Assembly (NCBI GenBank): GCA_050012175.1
Contig: JBEKHR010000007.1
Span: 62,001 to 126,000, forward strand
Direction: 5' to 3'
Length of the DNA: 64,000 nucleotides
Source: CAVROP01 sp050012175
GTDB taxonomy: Bacteria; Acidobacteriota; Terriglobia; UBA7540
Shown: in pieces, positions 1 through 7,933 of the stretch
How positions within the stretch are numbered: position 1 is the first letter of the stretch
How the letters are laid out: each line of letters opens with the position of its first letter
Notes under the pieces: model-generated
Database searches by the model: none
Seen by the model: only the letters and a program-made list of their open reading frames with translations
What the model was told of the DNA's origin: nothing
Program-made: the position numbers and the translations under genes

Positions 1-94
1 GCCGGACGGGAGGCTAGCGAGCCATATGCAATCCGCGGTTTTGGCGGGCTGGCGCAGACGGTCGCATTAGGGCAGTGGGCAGAAAGTGGGAGGC

Positions 95-156
95 GGGCAG
101 CTTTTCGTAGCGGGCGGCTTTAGCCGGGCAGCTTTTCGTAGCGGCCGGCTTTAGCC
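95..156. repeat. Tandem repeat, 2 x 31 bp
   Basis: Two adjacent 31-bp units (95-125 and 126-156) differ by one base and contain the core AGCTTTTCGTAGCG followed by GGCTTTAGCC. A third partial unit starts at 157, and a diverged copy of the core recurs at about 1351-1380. The stretch is palindrome-rich and no coding potential is evident. It belongs to the repeat field around the first toxin-antitoxin locus. Confidence 0.8.
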
Positions 157-198
157 GGGCAGCTTCCGACAAGGCTTTGGGGCGGGCACACTCTCCGT

Positions 199-233
199 CA
201 GCGTGCCGTTCTACAAGCCGACTGAGGTGAGCC
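199..233 (+). repeat. 35-bp direct repeat, left copy flanking the HigBA locus
   Basis: This 35-bp stretch, core GTGCCGTTCTACAAGCC, recurs in the same orientation at 1434-1468 with two mismatches. The two copies bracket the toxin-antitoxin pair at 431-1127. It may be a leftover of a repeat family or of recombination. No function is assigned. Confidence 0.75.
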
Positions 234-240
234 ATCGTAG

Positions 241-276
241 CGCGGACCTGTTCGGTAGGTCCGCGGCTTTTTGTTG
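241..276 (+). terminator. Probable intrinsic terminator
   Basis: A 7-bp stem GCGGACC / GGTCCGC with a 9-nt loop is followed by GGCTTTTTGTTG, the form of a rho-independent terminator reading rightward. A near-identical structure occurs at the 3' end of ribF (43799-43830), so this may be a shared repeat family used as a terminator. The gene it would serve lies outside the window or has been lost. Confidence 0.55.
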
Positions 277-378
277 TCGCTCGAGGACTCCCACAAGTCC
301 CATCAGGAAATCGCAGACCCCAACGAACAGGGGTCTGCGCCAGCCGATGGAAAGGCCTCATTTTCTTCCTAGACAGCC

Positions 379-398
379 ATATACATTTAATTGTATAT
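379..398. promoter_or_regulatory. Palindromic AT-rich operator/promoter of the HigBA-like operon
   Basis: A perfect 7-bp inverted repeat (ATATACA, 6-nt spacer, TGTATAT) lies 32 bp upstream of the GTG start of the toxin gene, inside an unusually AT-rich patch of GC-rich DNA. Toxin-antitoxin operons are typically repressed by the HTH antitoxin binding a palindrome that overlaps the promoter. The right arm can double as a -10 box. Its operator role is inferred from position and symmetry. Confidence 0.6.
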
Positions 399-430
399 TT
401 GCTGGTGGCTTTGCTGATACAGTCGCAATC

Positions 431-811
431 GTGAGCAACCAAGCCGAAAGGCCCAAATACGCGACCGTCGTTTGGGAGGGCGACTCCAGAGAGGTTCTCC
501 AGGCTTTCCCGGAGGACGTTAGGCAGAACCTGGGATTTCAGTTGTGGCAGTTGCAGCAAGGCGAAAGACCGAGTGACTACAGACCGTTGCCCTCGATAGG
601 CAGGGGCGTTTTTGAACTGCGCGATCAAGATGAAAGAGCCTGGTATCGCGTTGTTTACTTATCGCGGGTAAATGACGTGATCTACGTTCTGGACTGCTTC
701 GAGAAGAAAAGCCGGGAAATGCCAAGAAAGGAATCTGAGAAGGCGAAGCAACGGCTCAAAGCAGTGAAAGCGCGTTGGGCAGAGGAGAAGAAACATGAAA
801 AGCGCAGCTAA
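431..811 (+). CDS. RelE/HigB-type toxin (phage Gp49-like family)
   Basis: This is a predicted ribosome-dependent mRNA interferase of the RelE/ParE superfamily, 126 residues from the GTG at 431. Visible family features are the central block LGFQLWQLQQGERPSDYRPL, the strand segments GVFELRD and WYRVVYLSR, and VIYVLDCFEKKSRE followed by a lysine-rich helical tail, which is the usual Gp49-like ending. The reading frame stays open upstream, but residues before the GTG are repeat-derived and unlike the family, so the later start is preferred. It overlaps the antitoxin gene by 17 bp, indicating translational coupling, and an AT-rich palindrome lies just upstream. The order toxin then antitoxin is that of HigBA modules. 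The class is fairly sure; activity is inferred. Confidence 0.82.
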   Translation: MSNQAERPKYATVVWEGDSREVLQAFPEDVRQNLGFQLWQLQQGERPSDYRPLPSIGRGVFELRDQDERAWYRVVYLSRVNDVIYVLDCFEKKSREMPRKESEKAKQRLKAVKARWAEEKKHEKRS

Positions 812-1127
812 CAAGCCATCGCACGTAACGCAGGGGAACGTGCTTGATGACCTTGGCTTTTCGCCGGAGCAGGCAACGGCGCTAAAATTCAAGGCCGAGC
901 TGTATCAGGCAATCCTCCGGTGCGCGAAGATGTATCCACCAAAGGACCTGCAAATAATCCTCGGAGAGCCTCAGCCGCGTGTGAGCGAACTGCTCAACGG
1001 GAAGATCGCCAACAAGAGCGTCGACAAGCTGCTCTACTATGCAGGACGCTTGGGCATTGAAGCCAAGGCCAAATTCGCGCAGACTCACAAAGAGGTGATT
1101 GAGAAAGAGCTTGCACTGGCCGACTAA
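795..1127 (+). CDS. HigA2-like helix-turn-helix antitoxin (XRE family)
   Basis: This is a 110-residue DNA-binding antitoxin partner of the preceding HigB-like toxin. The helix-turn-helix lies at about residues 48-80: the segment LQIILGEPQPRVSELLNGKI has the turn and recognition helix, with the characteristic VSELLNGK. The N-terminal part ('LDDLGFSPEQATALKFKAEL') matches the HTH_37/HigA2 layout often annotated as an XRE antitoxin. It starts inside the end of the toxin gene. The protein should neutralise the toxin and repress the operon through the palindrome at 379-398, as in known HigBA systems. No terminator is obvious after it; repeats begin directly downstream. Confidence 0.82.
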   Translation: MKSAANKPSHVTQGNVLDDLGFSPEQATALKFKAELYQAILRCAKMYPPKDLQIILGEPQPRVSELLNGKIANKSVDKLLYYAGRLGIEAKAKFAQTHKEVIEKELALAD

Positions 1128-1892
1128 TGCCGGCGAAGCTCCGGCGACGACGCGGCCAGCGGGCCACGGTGTCGCCGCGGCCTACGGTCCGCGAATCTTT
1201 GTGGCGGGCGACCCTTCGGCCTCGGGGCGGGCACCGCTCGCCTTTGTAGCGCCGACCTTCAGAGCTTGCCCTGAGCACGGCGAATGGGTCGGCATTTTTC
1301 GCGCGGCCTGGCGTGGACCATCGCTTTTTGATGTTTGCAATGTCCCGAAGCTTTTCGTAGCCGCCGGCTTTAGCCGGGCAGGACAAGAAAGAACTGCCGC
1401 CCTGAAGGGCGCCTCTACGAAAACTATCCCCGGCAGCGTGCCGTTCTACAAGCCAACTGGGGTGAGCCGTCAGCAAGCATAGCGCAGGCGACTGCCTCGG
1501 CTGGGGTGGGTCTTGCCGGCAGCGCAGAATTGCGCCGGGACCCATGGCGAGCCGCGGCAGGAGGCAACAGTCGATTCCCAGTCGTCATCGAGCCCCTTGG
1601 CCCTTGCTGACTTCGGGAGAGCGACGTATTCTTGATTCTTGGAGGAAACAAAAGGCCCGGCAATCTGGAAGGCAGTCGGCAGTGGGAAATGGTGAAGGAC
1701 GCGTGGTCATTCCCCAATCCTTTCAACGGCCATTTGTGATCAGCAACGGGTCGGGGCCGGGCTATCAACCCCCTCACCCGTCCCGCGCCGGCTGAAGGAA
1801 GCGCCGGCGCGGGCCACCCTCTCCCCCAAGGGGGAGAGGGCTAGAATCTGCAAAGGGGGAGAGGGCCAGGAATATCTCAGCACAGAATCGCG
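1128..1892. other. Non-coding repeat-rich gap
   Basis: No convincing gene is seen here. The stretch contains a diverged copy of the 31-bp repeat core (about 1351-1380), the right 35-bp direct repeat (1434-1468) and, at about 1770-1870, inverted stretches rich in GCGCCGGCGCGGGCC and GGGGGAGAGGG that typify dispersed palindromic elements. Open frames across it are low-complexity readings of repeats. Confidence 0.6.
1434..1468 (+). repeat. 35-bp direct repeat, right copy flanking the HigBA locus
   Basis: This matches 199-233 in the same orientation, 33 of 35 bases. It lies 307 bp downstream of the antitoxin stop codon. Together the two copies define a 1.2-kb segment containing the whole toxin-antitoxin module. 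Confidence 0.75.
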
Positions 1893-4388
1893 ATGAGGAA
1901 GCAAACTGAGAGCCGAGATCGCTCCCCCGAAGGCGCCACACCTCAGGCGTCGGCAGGCGGAACTGTCATCGACCCAGTTTGCGGAATGGAGATATGCCGC
2001 GAGGATGCGGTCGGCAGTTACGTACACGAAGGGCAAGAATACTTTTTCTGCAATCCTTCCTGCCTGGAAAACTTTCGCGCCAATCCAAGTCAGTATCTGA
2101 GCCCCGGCAAAGCTGTGGCAGCCTCCGCAGACACTTCTCAAAGGGAGGCAGCGGATGCGAATCTGATCTATATCTGCCCCATGGATCCTGACGTCCGGAA
2201 ACAAGGTCCAGGCGCATGTCCGAAATGCGGGATGGCGCTTGAGCCGCTCAGGGCCACAGCCACGGCTACCCGTACCGAGTATGTGTGCCCAATGCACCCC
2301 GAAGTGATGCGCCACGAGGCGGGGGTTTGCCCCATCTGTGGCATGGCTCTGGAGCCTCGCTCGGCGACTGTGGGGGAAGAAACCAATCCCGAGTTGGTGT
2401 TGATGACCCGCCGCTTCTGGGTTTGCCTGGCTTTAACCCTTCCGGTTTTCTTCCTCGCGATGTCCGAGATGATTCCCGGCCAGCCGGTACAGCACGCCTT
2501 CTCGACGCGCCTGCTCAGTTTGGTGCAGTTTGCTCTGGCCACTCCCGTGGTGCTATGGGGAGGGCGGCCATTCTTCGAGCGCGGCTGGGCCTCACTGGTC
2601 AATCGTCACCTGAACATGTTTACCCTGATCGCCCTCGGCACCGGGACTGCCTATGTTTATAGCGTCGTAGCCGTTCTCTCGCCCGGCATCTTTCCGGAAT
2701 CGTTTCGCGGGCAGGGCGGCGAAGTCCCGGTCTACTTCGAGGCGTCGGCAGTTATCACCACACTGGTGCTCCTGGGGCAGGTGCTGGAGCTTCGCGCGCG
2801 GGCCCAGACCAGCAGCGCCATCAAGGGATTGCTGGGCCTTACGCCAAAGACCGCGCGGGTTGTCCGGGATGAAGGCGCCGAAGAGGACGTGCCGCTCGAC
2901 CGCGTCGAGCGGGGAGATCGGCTGCGCGTCCGTCCGGGCGAAAAGGTGGCGACGGACGGAGTCATCCTTGAAGGCTCGAGCTCGATTGATGAATCCATGG
3001 TAACGGGGGAGCCGATCCCCGTGGAAAAGAAGGCTGGAGACCGCGTGACAGGTGGGACGGTGAACGGCCCCGGCGGTTTTCTGATGCGCGCTGAACGCGT
3101 GGGCAGCGATACGCTCCTGGCGCACATCGTGCAGCTTGTCTCAGAAGCACAGCGGAGTCGCGCGCCCATCCAACGCTTGGCCGACGTCGTTTCCTCTTAC
3201 TTCGTTCCCGTAGTAGTTTTCATTTCTGTGCTCACTTTTGCGGTCTGGGCGACCGTGGGCCCCGAGCCGCGGCTTGCCTATGCGCTCGTAAACGCTGTGG
3301 CAGTGCTTATCATTGCCTGCCCTTGCGCGCTGGGACTTGCCACGCCGATGTCCATCATGGTGGGGACGGGACGCGGCGCTCTGGCGGGCGTGTTGATAAA
3401 GAACGCCGAAGCGCTTGAAATTTTCGAAAAAGTGGACACGCTCGTTGTGGACAAGACTGGTACCCTTACGGAGGGAAAGCCTCGTCTTGCTTCGGTTCAT
3501 GCCCTACAAGGATGGAATGAGATGGAAGTGCTCCGCTTGGCCGCAACCCTCGAGCGCGGGAGCGAGCATCCTCTCGCCGCCGCCATCGTTCGAGGGGCGC
3601 AAGAAAGGGGACTTCAACTCGGCGAGGCTCGAGAGTTTCGTTCGGTCACTGGTGAAGGCGTGATGGGCAAGGTGAATGGCAAAAGCGTCGCACTCGGAAA
3701 CCGCAAGCTTTTTGACAAGCTGAAGATGGAATTGGACGCCCTGGACGCGAAGGCCAGCCAACTTCGACGCGAAGGCCAGATCGCAGTCTTCATCGCCATT
3801 GACGGACATGTCTGTGGCTTGCTGGCGGTAACCGATCCCATTAAACAATCCACCCCTGAGGCTCTGCGAGTATTGCAGAAAGACGGGATACGCATTGTCA
3901 TGCTTACCGGCGACACCCGCAGCACCGCCGAGGCCGTGGCGCGCAGATTGGGCATCGACGAAGTCGAGGCGGAGGTCCTGCCTGAGCAAAAGGGCAAGGT
4001 CATCGAACGGCTTCAGGCGCAAGGGCGCGTGGTGGCAATGGCTGGGGACGGCATCAACGATGCCCCGGCACTCGCTCAGGCCCATGTCGGCATCGCCATG
4101 GGGACGGGAACCGATGTGGCCATGGAAAGCGCTGGGGTCACTTTGGTCAAGGGGGATTTGCGCGGCATTGTGCGGGCTCGCAGGCTGAGCAAGGGTACGA
4201 TGCGCAACATCCGACAGAACCTTTTTTTCGCGCTGGTTTACAATACCATCGGTGTGCCGCTGGCGGCGGGCGTCCTTTACCCAGTGCTGGGGCTGCTGCT
4301 GAGCCCCATGATCGCGGCGGCGGCCATGACGTTCAGCTCGGTGTCCGTGATCAGCAATGCGCTCAGGCTGCGCAGGATGGAGCTATAG
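1893..4388 (+). CDS. copA: Copper-type P1B ATPase with N-terminal YHS and two heavy-metal-binding domains
   Basis: An 831-residue inner-membrane heavy-metal pump, most likely exporting Cu(+)/Ag(+). A YHS domain (about residues 25-69, DPVCGM and FFCNPSC) is followed by two HMBD motifs (about 92-118 and 129-154) of the form CPMxP...CPxCGMALEP. The catalytic core shows the TGE loop (MVTGEPIPV), the membrane metal site CPC at 476-478, the phosphorylated Asp520 in DKTGTLTEGKP, SEHPLA in the nucleotide domain and GDGINDAPALAQ. The CPC type and the C-terminal membrane segments fit the CopA/SilP group. The classic CxxC-bearing HMA domain is absent, its place being taken by YHS plus HMBD. The next gene encodes a small HMA-like-fold protein without cysteines. 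The ATG at 1893 is chosen because the YHS domain begins soon after; no strong ribosome-binding site is seen. Confidence 0.93.
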   Translation: MRKQTESRDRSPEGATPQASAGGTVIDPVCGMEICREDAVGSYVHEGQEYFFCNPSCLENFRANPSQYLSPGKAVAASADTSQREAADANLIYICPMDPDVRKQGPGACPKCGMALEPLRATATATRTEYVCPMHPEVMRHEAGVCPICGMALEPRSATVGEETNPELVLMTRRFWVCLALTLPVFFLAMSEMIPGQPVQHAFSTRLLSLVQFALATPVVLWGGRPFFERGWASLVNRHLNMFTLIALGTGTAYVYSVVAVLSPGIFPESFRGQGGEVPVYFEASAVITTLVLLGQVLELRARAQTSSAIKGLLGLTPKTARVVRDEGAEEDVPLDRVERGDRLRVRPGEKVATDGVILEGSSSIDESMVTGEPIPVEKKAGDRVTGGTVNGPGGFLMRAERVGSDTLLAHIVQLVSEAQRSRAPIQRLADVVSSYFVPVVVFISVLTFAVWATVGPEPRLAYALVNAVAVLIIACPCALGLATPMSIMVGTGRGALAGVLIKNAEALEIFEKVDTLVVDKTGTLTEGKPRLASVHALQGWNEMEVLRLAATLERGSEHPLAAAIVRGAQERGLQLGEAREFRSVTGEGVMGKVNGKSVALGNRKLFDKLKMELDALDAKASQLRREGQIAVFIAIDGHVCGLLAVTDPIKQSTPEALRVLQKDGIRIVMLTGDTRSTAEAVARRLGIDEVEAEVLPEQKGKVIERLQAQGRVVAMAGDGINDAPALAQAHVGIAMGTGTDVAMESAGVTLVKGDLRGIVRARRLSKGTMRNIRQNLFFALVYNTIGVPLAAGVLYPVLGLLLSPMIAAAAMTFSSVSVISNALRLRRMEL

Positions 4389-4590
4389 GTGTCAGGTGCC
4401 AGGTGTCAGGTGCGAGGTGCCAGGTGTCAGGGGACAGCGAGCTGAGGGTTCGCCGCAACTGACTACTGACAACTGACCGAGGGCTGTCCGTTGTCCGTGG
4501 TCCGTGGTCCGTTGCAATAAAACACCTAGGCGTGCGGTGATGTTCTTCAACGGACAACTGACAACGGACAACTGACCAAAGGCTGATCTT
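4389..4590. repeat. Low-complexity short-unit repeat block
   Basis: The gap between the copper ATPase and the next small gene consists of reiterated units: GTCAGGTGCCAGGT first, then CTGACAACTGAC and TGTCCGTGGTCCG, with the second half partly complementary to the first (GTCCGTTG against CAACGGAC). Similar blocks recur in several intergenic gaps of this window. It could fold in RNA and might insulate or end transcription, but no function is established. Confidence 0.7.
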
Positions 4591-4603
4591 CGAGGTTCAT
4601 AAC

Positions 4604-4906
4604 ATGACGTTCCTAACCACGCATTATCACCTGAAACAAAACTTGACTCCAAAGGACTTTGAAAGGCTGCACAGCCTCTCCACGGTTTATGGCATCCGAG
4701 GGCTTTTCATTGAAGGCCAGCTTCTGGAGCTCGAATATGACGCCTCGCGGTTTCACGAAGCTGAGGTCCTGGACCAGGTCCGCCGGGCTGGAATTGACGT
4801 AGAACCCGAGAAGCCTTTTGCTCCCGGCAGCTTCGATTATACCGGCGAGTTCAGAGATTTCGCTTGGCCTACGCAAGGGCTAAGCCCTGCCAACCAGAAG
4901 GAGTAG
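4604..4906 (+). CDS. Small ferredoxin-like (HMA-like) fold protein without metal-binding cysteines
   Basis: A 100-residue protein. Its first 65 residues alternate strand-helix-strand-strand-helix-strand (HYHLKQNLTPKDFERLHSL, then GIRGLFIEGQLLELEYD, then HEAEVLDQVRRAGIDVE), the pattern of a heavy-metal-associated domain. The metal site GxCxxC is missing and the protein contains no cysteine. It lies 215 bp downstream of the copper ATPase on the same strand, and that ATPase lacks an HMA domain. A regulatory or docking role with the pump is possible but is inference from fold pattern and neighbourhood. The family is not recognised with certainty. Confidence 0.6.
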   Translation: MTFLTTHYHLKQNLTPKDFERLHSLSTVYGIRGLFIEGQLLELEYDASRFHEAEVLDQVRRAGIDVEPEKPFAPGSFDYTGEFRDFAWPTQGLSPANQKE

Positions 4907-4961
4907 CGTTTCCGCCCTGCTTGACGAATGTGGAACGGCGCGCTAACTTTGCTTCACAACC

Positions 4962-6245
4962 ATGAGAACAGACGGACACATTCCACTAGCAAGCTTTTGT
5001 CTTCTCGAACGGACAGAGCCGACCCTGCCGAAACTTGATGATTTGGGAAGCTCAATCCTGGAGACTCTGAGGGGACTGGGCATAGCCGCCGAAAAACTGC
5101 GCGGCAAGCGCGTCGCCGTTGCCGTGGGCAGCCGTGGTATTGCCAGCCTGAAGGAGATCGTGCAAGCAGTCTGCGGCTGGTTGACGGCACAAGGGGCTCA
5201 GCCTTTTATCTTCCCTGCCATGGGGAGCCACGGAGGGGCAACCGCCGAGGGCCAGCGCAAGATCCTGGAGGAATACGGCGTTACGGAGGCCGCCACGGGG
5301 GTGGAGATTCGCTCTTCCATGGAGACCGTGCTTCTCGGAACGACCCCCGAAGGGTTCCGGGTCTTTGTGGATCGGAACGCCTGGGAGTCCGACGGCGTCG
5401 TGGTGATCAACCGCATCAAGCCGCACACCGATTTTTCGGGGAGGATTGAAAGCGGTTTGTTGAAGATGATGACGATCGGCATGGGCAAGCTGGAGGGGGC
5501 CACCGAGGGTCATCGCCAGAGTTGGAAATACGGGTTCGAGACTGCCATTCGCGCCGTTTCGGGAAAGGTGCTGGCCAGCGGGAAAATTCTCTGTGGGGTC
5601 GCGGTGGTCGAGAATGAACTGCACCAGATTGGCGTCGTGCGCGCCGCGCTTCCGGAAGGCATCGTGGCACAGGAGGAATCGACGCTTCAACTGGCCCGCG
5701 CGCTGGTGCCGCGCATTCCGTTCCCAGCATTCCACCTGCTGATGGTGGACGAAATGGGCAAGAACCTGAGCGGAACCGGCATGGATACAAAAGTAATTGG
5801 GCGCGGCGTGGAACTGCCGCCAGGAGAAGCGCCCAGGATTTCCATGATCTACGTTCGTGATCTCACCCGCGAAAGCGATGGGAATGCCGTGGGGGTGGGC
5901 TTCGCCGACGTCATCCATGAGCGTCTTTTCCGGAAGATTGACTTCCATAAAATGTATCTCAACACATGCACCTCCCTGAATCCTGCTGCGGCCCGGCTAC
6001 CCATTCATTTGCCCTCGGACCGCCAAGCTATGGATCTCACCCTCGGCCATTTGGGAAGTCCAGAGCCGGCGGAACAGCGGATCGTTTGGATTCGTAACAC
6101 GCTCAGCCTTGACCGGATTGCCATCTCAGCTCCTTTGGCTCGCGAGGCAACAGCGCTTAAGCGCTGGCGATTGTCGCAAGGAGTCCATCCCGCAGATTTT
6201 GACCTGGCCGGGAATCTCAGTTCGCTGGTAGGTGGTAGGTGGTAG
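4962..6245 (+). CDS. LarA-like (DUF2088, lactate racemase N-terminal domain) protein
   Basis: A 427-residue cytoplasmic protein of the DUF2088/LarA superfamily. The N-terminal half has a nucleotide-fold-like segment (RGKRVAVAVGSRGI), then the motif MGSHGGATAEGQ (from residue 87), equivalent to the GTHRPxT-type loop of lactate racemase, and INRIKPHTDFSGRIESGLLK (from about 150), equivalent to the substrate and cofactor His/Lys region. LarA itself uses a nickel-pincer cofactor made by LarB, LarC and LarE; none of these is in the window, so a lactate racemase role is not claimed. The last residues (LVGGRW) and the stop codon are supplied by a GGTAGGTGGTAGG repeat, so the natural C-terminus may have been altered by the repeat. 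Confidence 0.75.
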   Translation: MRTDGHIPLASFCLLERTEPTLPKLDDLGSSILETLRGLGIAAEKLRGKRVAVAVGSRGIASLKEIVQAVCGWLTAQGAQPFIFPAMGSHGGATAEGQRKILEEYGVTEAATGVEIRSSMETVLLGTTPEGFRVFVDRNAWESDGVVVINRIKPHTDFSGRIESGLLKMMTIGMGKLEGATEGHRQSWKYGFETAIRAVSGKVLASGKILCGVAVVENELHQIGVVRAALPEGIVAQEESTLQLARALVPRIPFPAFHLLMVDEMGKNLSGTGMDTKVIGRGVELPPGEAPRISMIYVRDLTRESDGNAVGVGFADVIHERLFRKIDFHKMYLNTCTSLNPAAARLPIHLPSDRQAMDLTLGHLGSPEPAEQRIVWIRNTLSLDRIAISAPLAREATALKRWRLSQGVHPADFDLAGNLSSLVGGRW

Positions 6246-6300
6246 GTCGTATGTGGGGAAGAACATCCCCCACCTACCACCTACCACATACCGCCTACGG
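6226..6300. repeat. GGTAGG hairpin repeat, copy 1, overlapping a stop codon
   Basis: An inverted repeat built of GGTAGGTGGTAGG and CCTACCACCTACC arms around GTGGGGAAGAACATCCCCCAC. It overlaps the end of the LarA-like gene. A copy in the opposite orientation lies at 25571-25639, again covering the stop codon of a gene. The hairpin could act in transcript 3'-end formation. Confidence 0.75.
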
Positions 6301-6387
6301 TTTTTCGGCACCTTGACTCTCCGGGTTAGTTGGGCCAGAATGTCACTTGGAGTATCCGAGGCTTGGCAGAAGCTAAAGGATTAAAGA

Positions 6388-6882
6388 ATGGCCAGGAAAC
6401 ATGGAGGAGTGTATTGCTGGGTAGCGCTGGCAGGCGCCATGCTTTGTGTGACCCTCGCTACGGCCCAGGAGAAACAAACCGTCGATCCATCGTCCAAGGT
6501 CAAAGCGACGGCACAAGATAATAAGAAGCGGGCGCTCCTCGATGCCCCACGCGTGAGTACAGATGCTGCTGTCCACAGCGCGGCTAAGGACGCGATAAAA
6601 CAAACGACCGGGGAGAAGACCCCGAACCAGCCCGAGGACGCTGCGGTGGTTGAATTTCGCCCTGCCGAATCAGAATCTGCAAGCTCAAGCACCAGTGCAG
6701 CGCCCCCGAAGACCCCAAAGAAAGGACCGCTGAAAGACGTCCACGGCACCGTCTATGGGGCGGCAGGCGCGAAAAATGCCGGAACCAATGCCGAGGGAGC
6801 TGCCATCGGTGCAAGCTCCAAAAGCGGCAAGAGCGCGGTCTATGTGCAGACGGATCGCGCTCAGACCTCTCCTGCTCATTAG
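6388..6882 (+). CDS. Secreted low-complexity protein, function unknown
   Basis: A 164-residue protein with a clear signal peptide (about 1-26: GVYCWVALAGAMLCVTLATA then Q). The mature part is hydrophilic and rich in Ala, Ser, Lys, Pro and Thr, and looks disordered; no domain is recognised. A tail GAAGAKNAGTNAEGAAIGAS is Gly/Ala repetitive. An AAAGGA ribosome-binding site lies just upstream of the ATG at 6388. It ends 3 nt before the esterase gene, so the two are probably cotranscribed. It may be a cell-envelope or linker-type protein; the function is unknown. Confidence 0.6.
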   Translation: MARKHGGVYCWVALAGAMLCVTLATAQEKQTVDPSSKVKATAQDNKKRALLDAPRVSTDAAVHSAAKDAIKQTTGEKTPNQPEDAAVVEFRPAESESASSSTSAAPPKTPKKGPLKDVHGTVYGAAGAKNAGTNAEGAAIGASSKSGKSAVYVQTDRAQTSPAH

Positions 6883-6885
6883 CCG

Positions 6886-7869
6886 ATGCGCCACCCTCGA
6901 TATTCCCTATGTCGCATTCTTCAGTGCATTCGCCTGAAAGCACCCTCCTTTGTTCTTGTGACCGCATTAGGCCTTGGCAGCGCTCATAAGTATTACGCCT
7001 GGCCCCACCCGGCAACTTCTGCAAAGATCGAGTACTCATCCATTTCCAGCGCGCTTTTAGGGCACTCCGTGGGCTTTTGCGTTGTTTTTCCCCCTGGCTA
7101 CGAAGCATCTTCCAACAAGCGTTATCCAACCCTTTACTTCCTCCACGGCCTCTTTGAAGACGAGCACAGTTGGATCGACCGGGGAGGCGAACAAATCTGG
7201 GAAAGTCTCACCGACCAGGGCGAACTCACGAATTTCATTGTGGTCTTGCCTGCCGGGGGACGGACCTTTTACGTAAACTCGCAGGACGGCCACGAACGGT
7301 ACGAGGACTTCTTCATGCAAGAGCTGGTGCCCGAAATCGACCGCCGATATCGCACCCTGGCTGTCGCCGGCGAGCGGGGCATCAGCGGGACATCCATGGG
7401 CGGTTACGGCGCTCTTCATCTTGCCATGCGCCATCCCGAGGTGTTCGGTTCAGCGAGCGCCCATAGCGCGGCATTGCTGCCCAAGTTCCCTAACCCGCTC
7501 CCTACCGAGGGCCGCTGGGGCTTTTACGCGCGGGTGCTCCAGGAGCCTTTCGGGTCACCCCTTAATGAGAGCTATTGGGAGGCCAACAGCCCTCTCACCT
7601 TAGCCGAGCATCCGGAGCGCTTCGCCCAACTTGCACTTTACTTCGATTGCGGTGACCACGACCGCTACGGTTTCGAGGAAGGGGCTGAACTTCTCGACCA
7701 CATTCTCGCCCAGAAAGGTTTCCCGCACGAGTATGCCCTCCGCCCTGGGGGTCATGGTTGGGACTACTTACATCAATACATGCCGTTCTCCCTTCGCTTC
7801 CATTCCAAGCTATTTATGCAGGCCCAGAAGGCGAGCTTGACAACCCACGCTAAGGGAGAAACGCGGTGA
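6886..7869 (+). CDS. Secreted esterase of the alpha/beta-hydrolase (esterase D / S-formylglutathione hydrolase-like) family
   Basis: A 327-residue serine hydrolase of the putative-esterase family (also mycolyl-transferase/feruloyl-esterase-like). The oxyanion loop is FLHGLFEDEHSW, the nucleophile is Ser170 in GISGTSMGGYGAL, the likely acid is Asp257 in YFDCGDHDR and the catalytic His290 is in GGHGWDYLH. A hydrophobic N-terminal stretch (APSFVLVTALGLGSA) suggests export. The region between nucleophile and acid is a short cap. It follows the low-complexity secreted protein by 3 nt. The substrate cannot be told from sequence; acyl, feruloyl or glutathione thioester substrates are all possible in this family. 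Confidence 0.82.
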   Translation: MRHPRYSLCRILQCIRLKAPSFVLVTALGLGSAHKYYAWPHPATSAKIEYSSISSALLGHSVGFCVVFPPGYEASSNKRYPTLYFLHGLFEDEHSWIDRGGEQIWESLTDQGELTNFIVVLPAGGRTFYVNSQDGHERYEDFFMQELVPEIDRRYRTLAVAGERGISGTSMGGYGALHLAMRHPEVFGSASAHSAALLPKFPNPLPTEGRWGFYARVLQEPFGSPLNESYWEANSPLTLAEHPERFAQLALYFDCGDHDRYGFEEGAELLDHILAQKGFPHEYALRPGGHGWDYLHQYMPFSLRFHSKLFMQAQKASLTTHAKGETR

Positions 7870-7933
7870 GATTGCCAACCCGCAGTGTAACGCCAGCCGT
7901 TTGGTTGTTCCTGCTGTTAAAGGAGAGGATTGT

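Noticed and set aside
14..628. A 204-codon minus-strand frame at the left edge
   Set aside because: It reads tandem repeats and the antisense of the HigB-like gene; composition is arginine/proline-rich and not protein-like.
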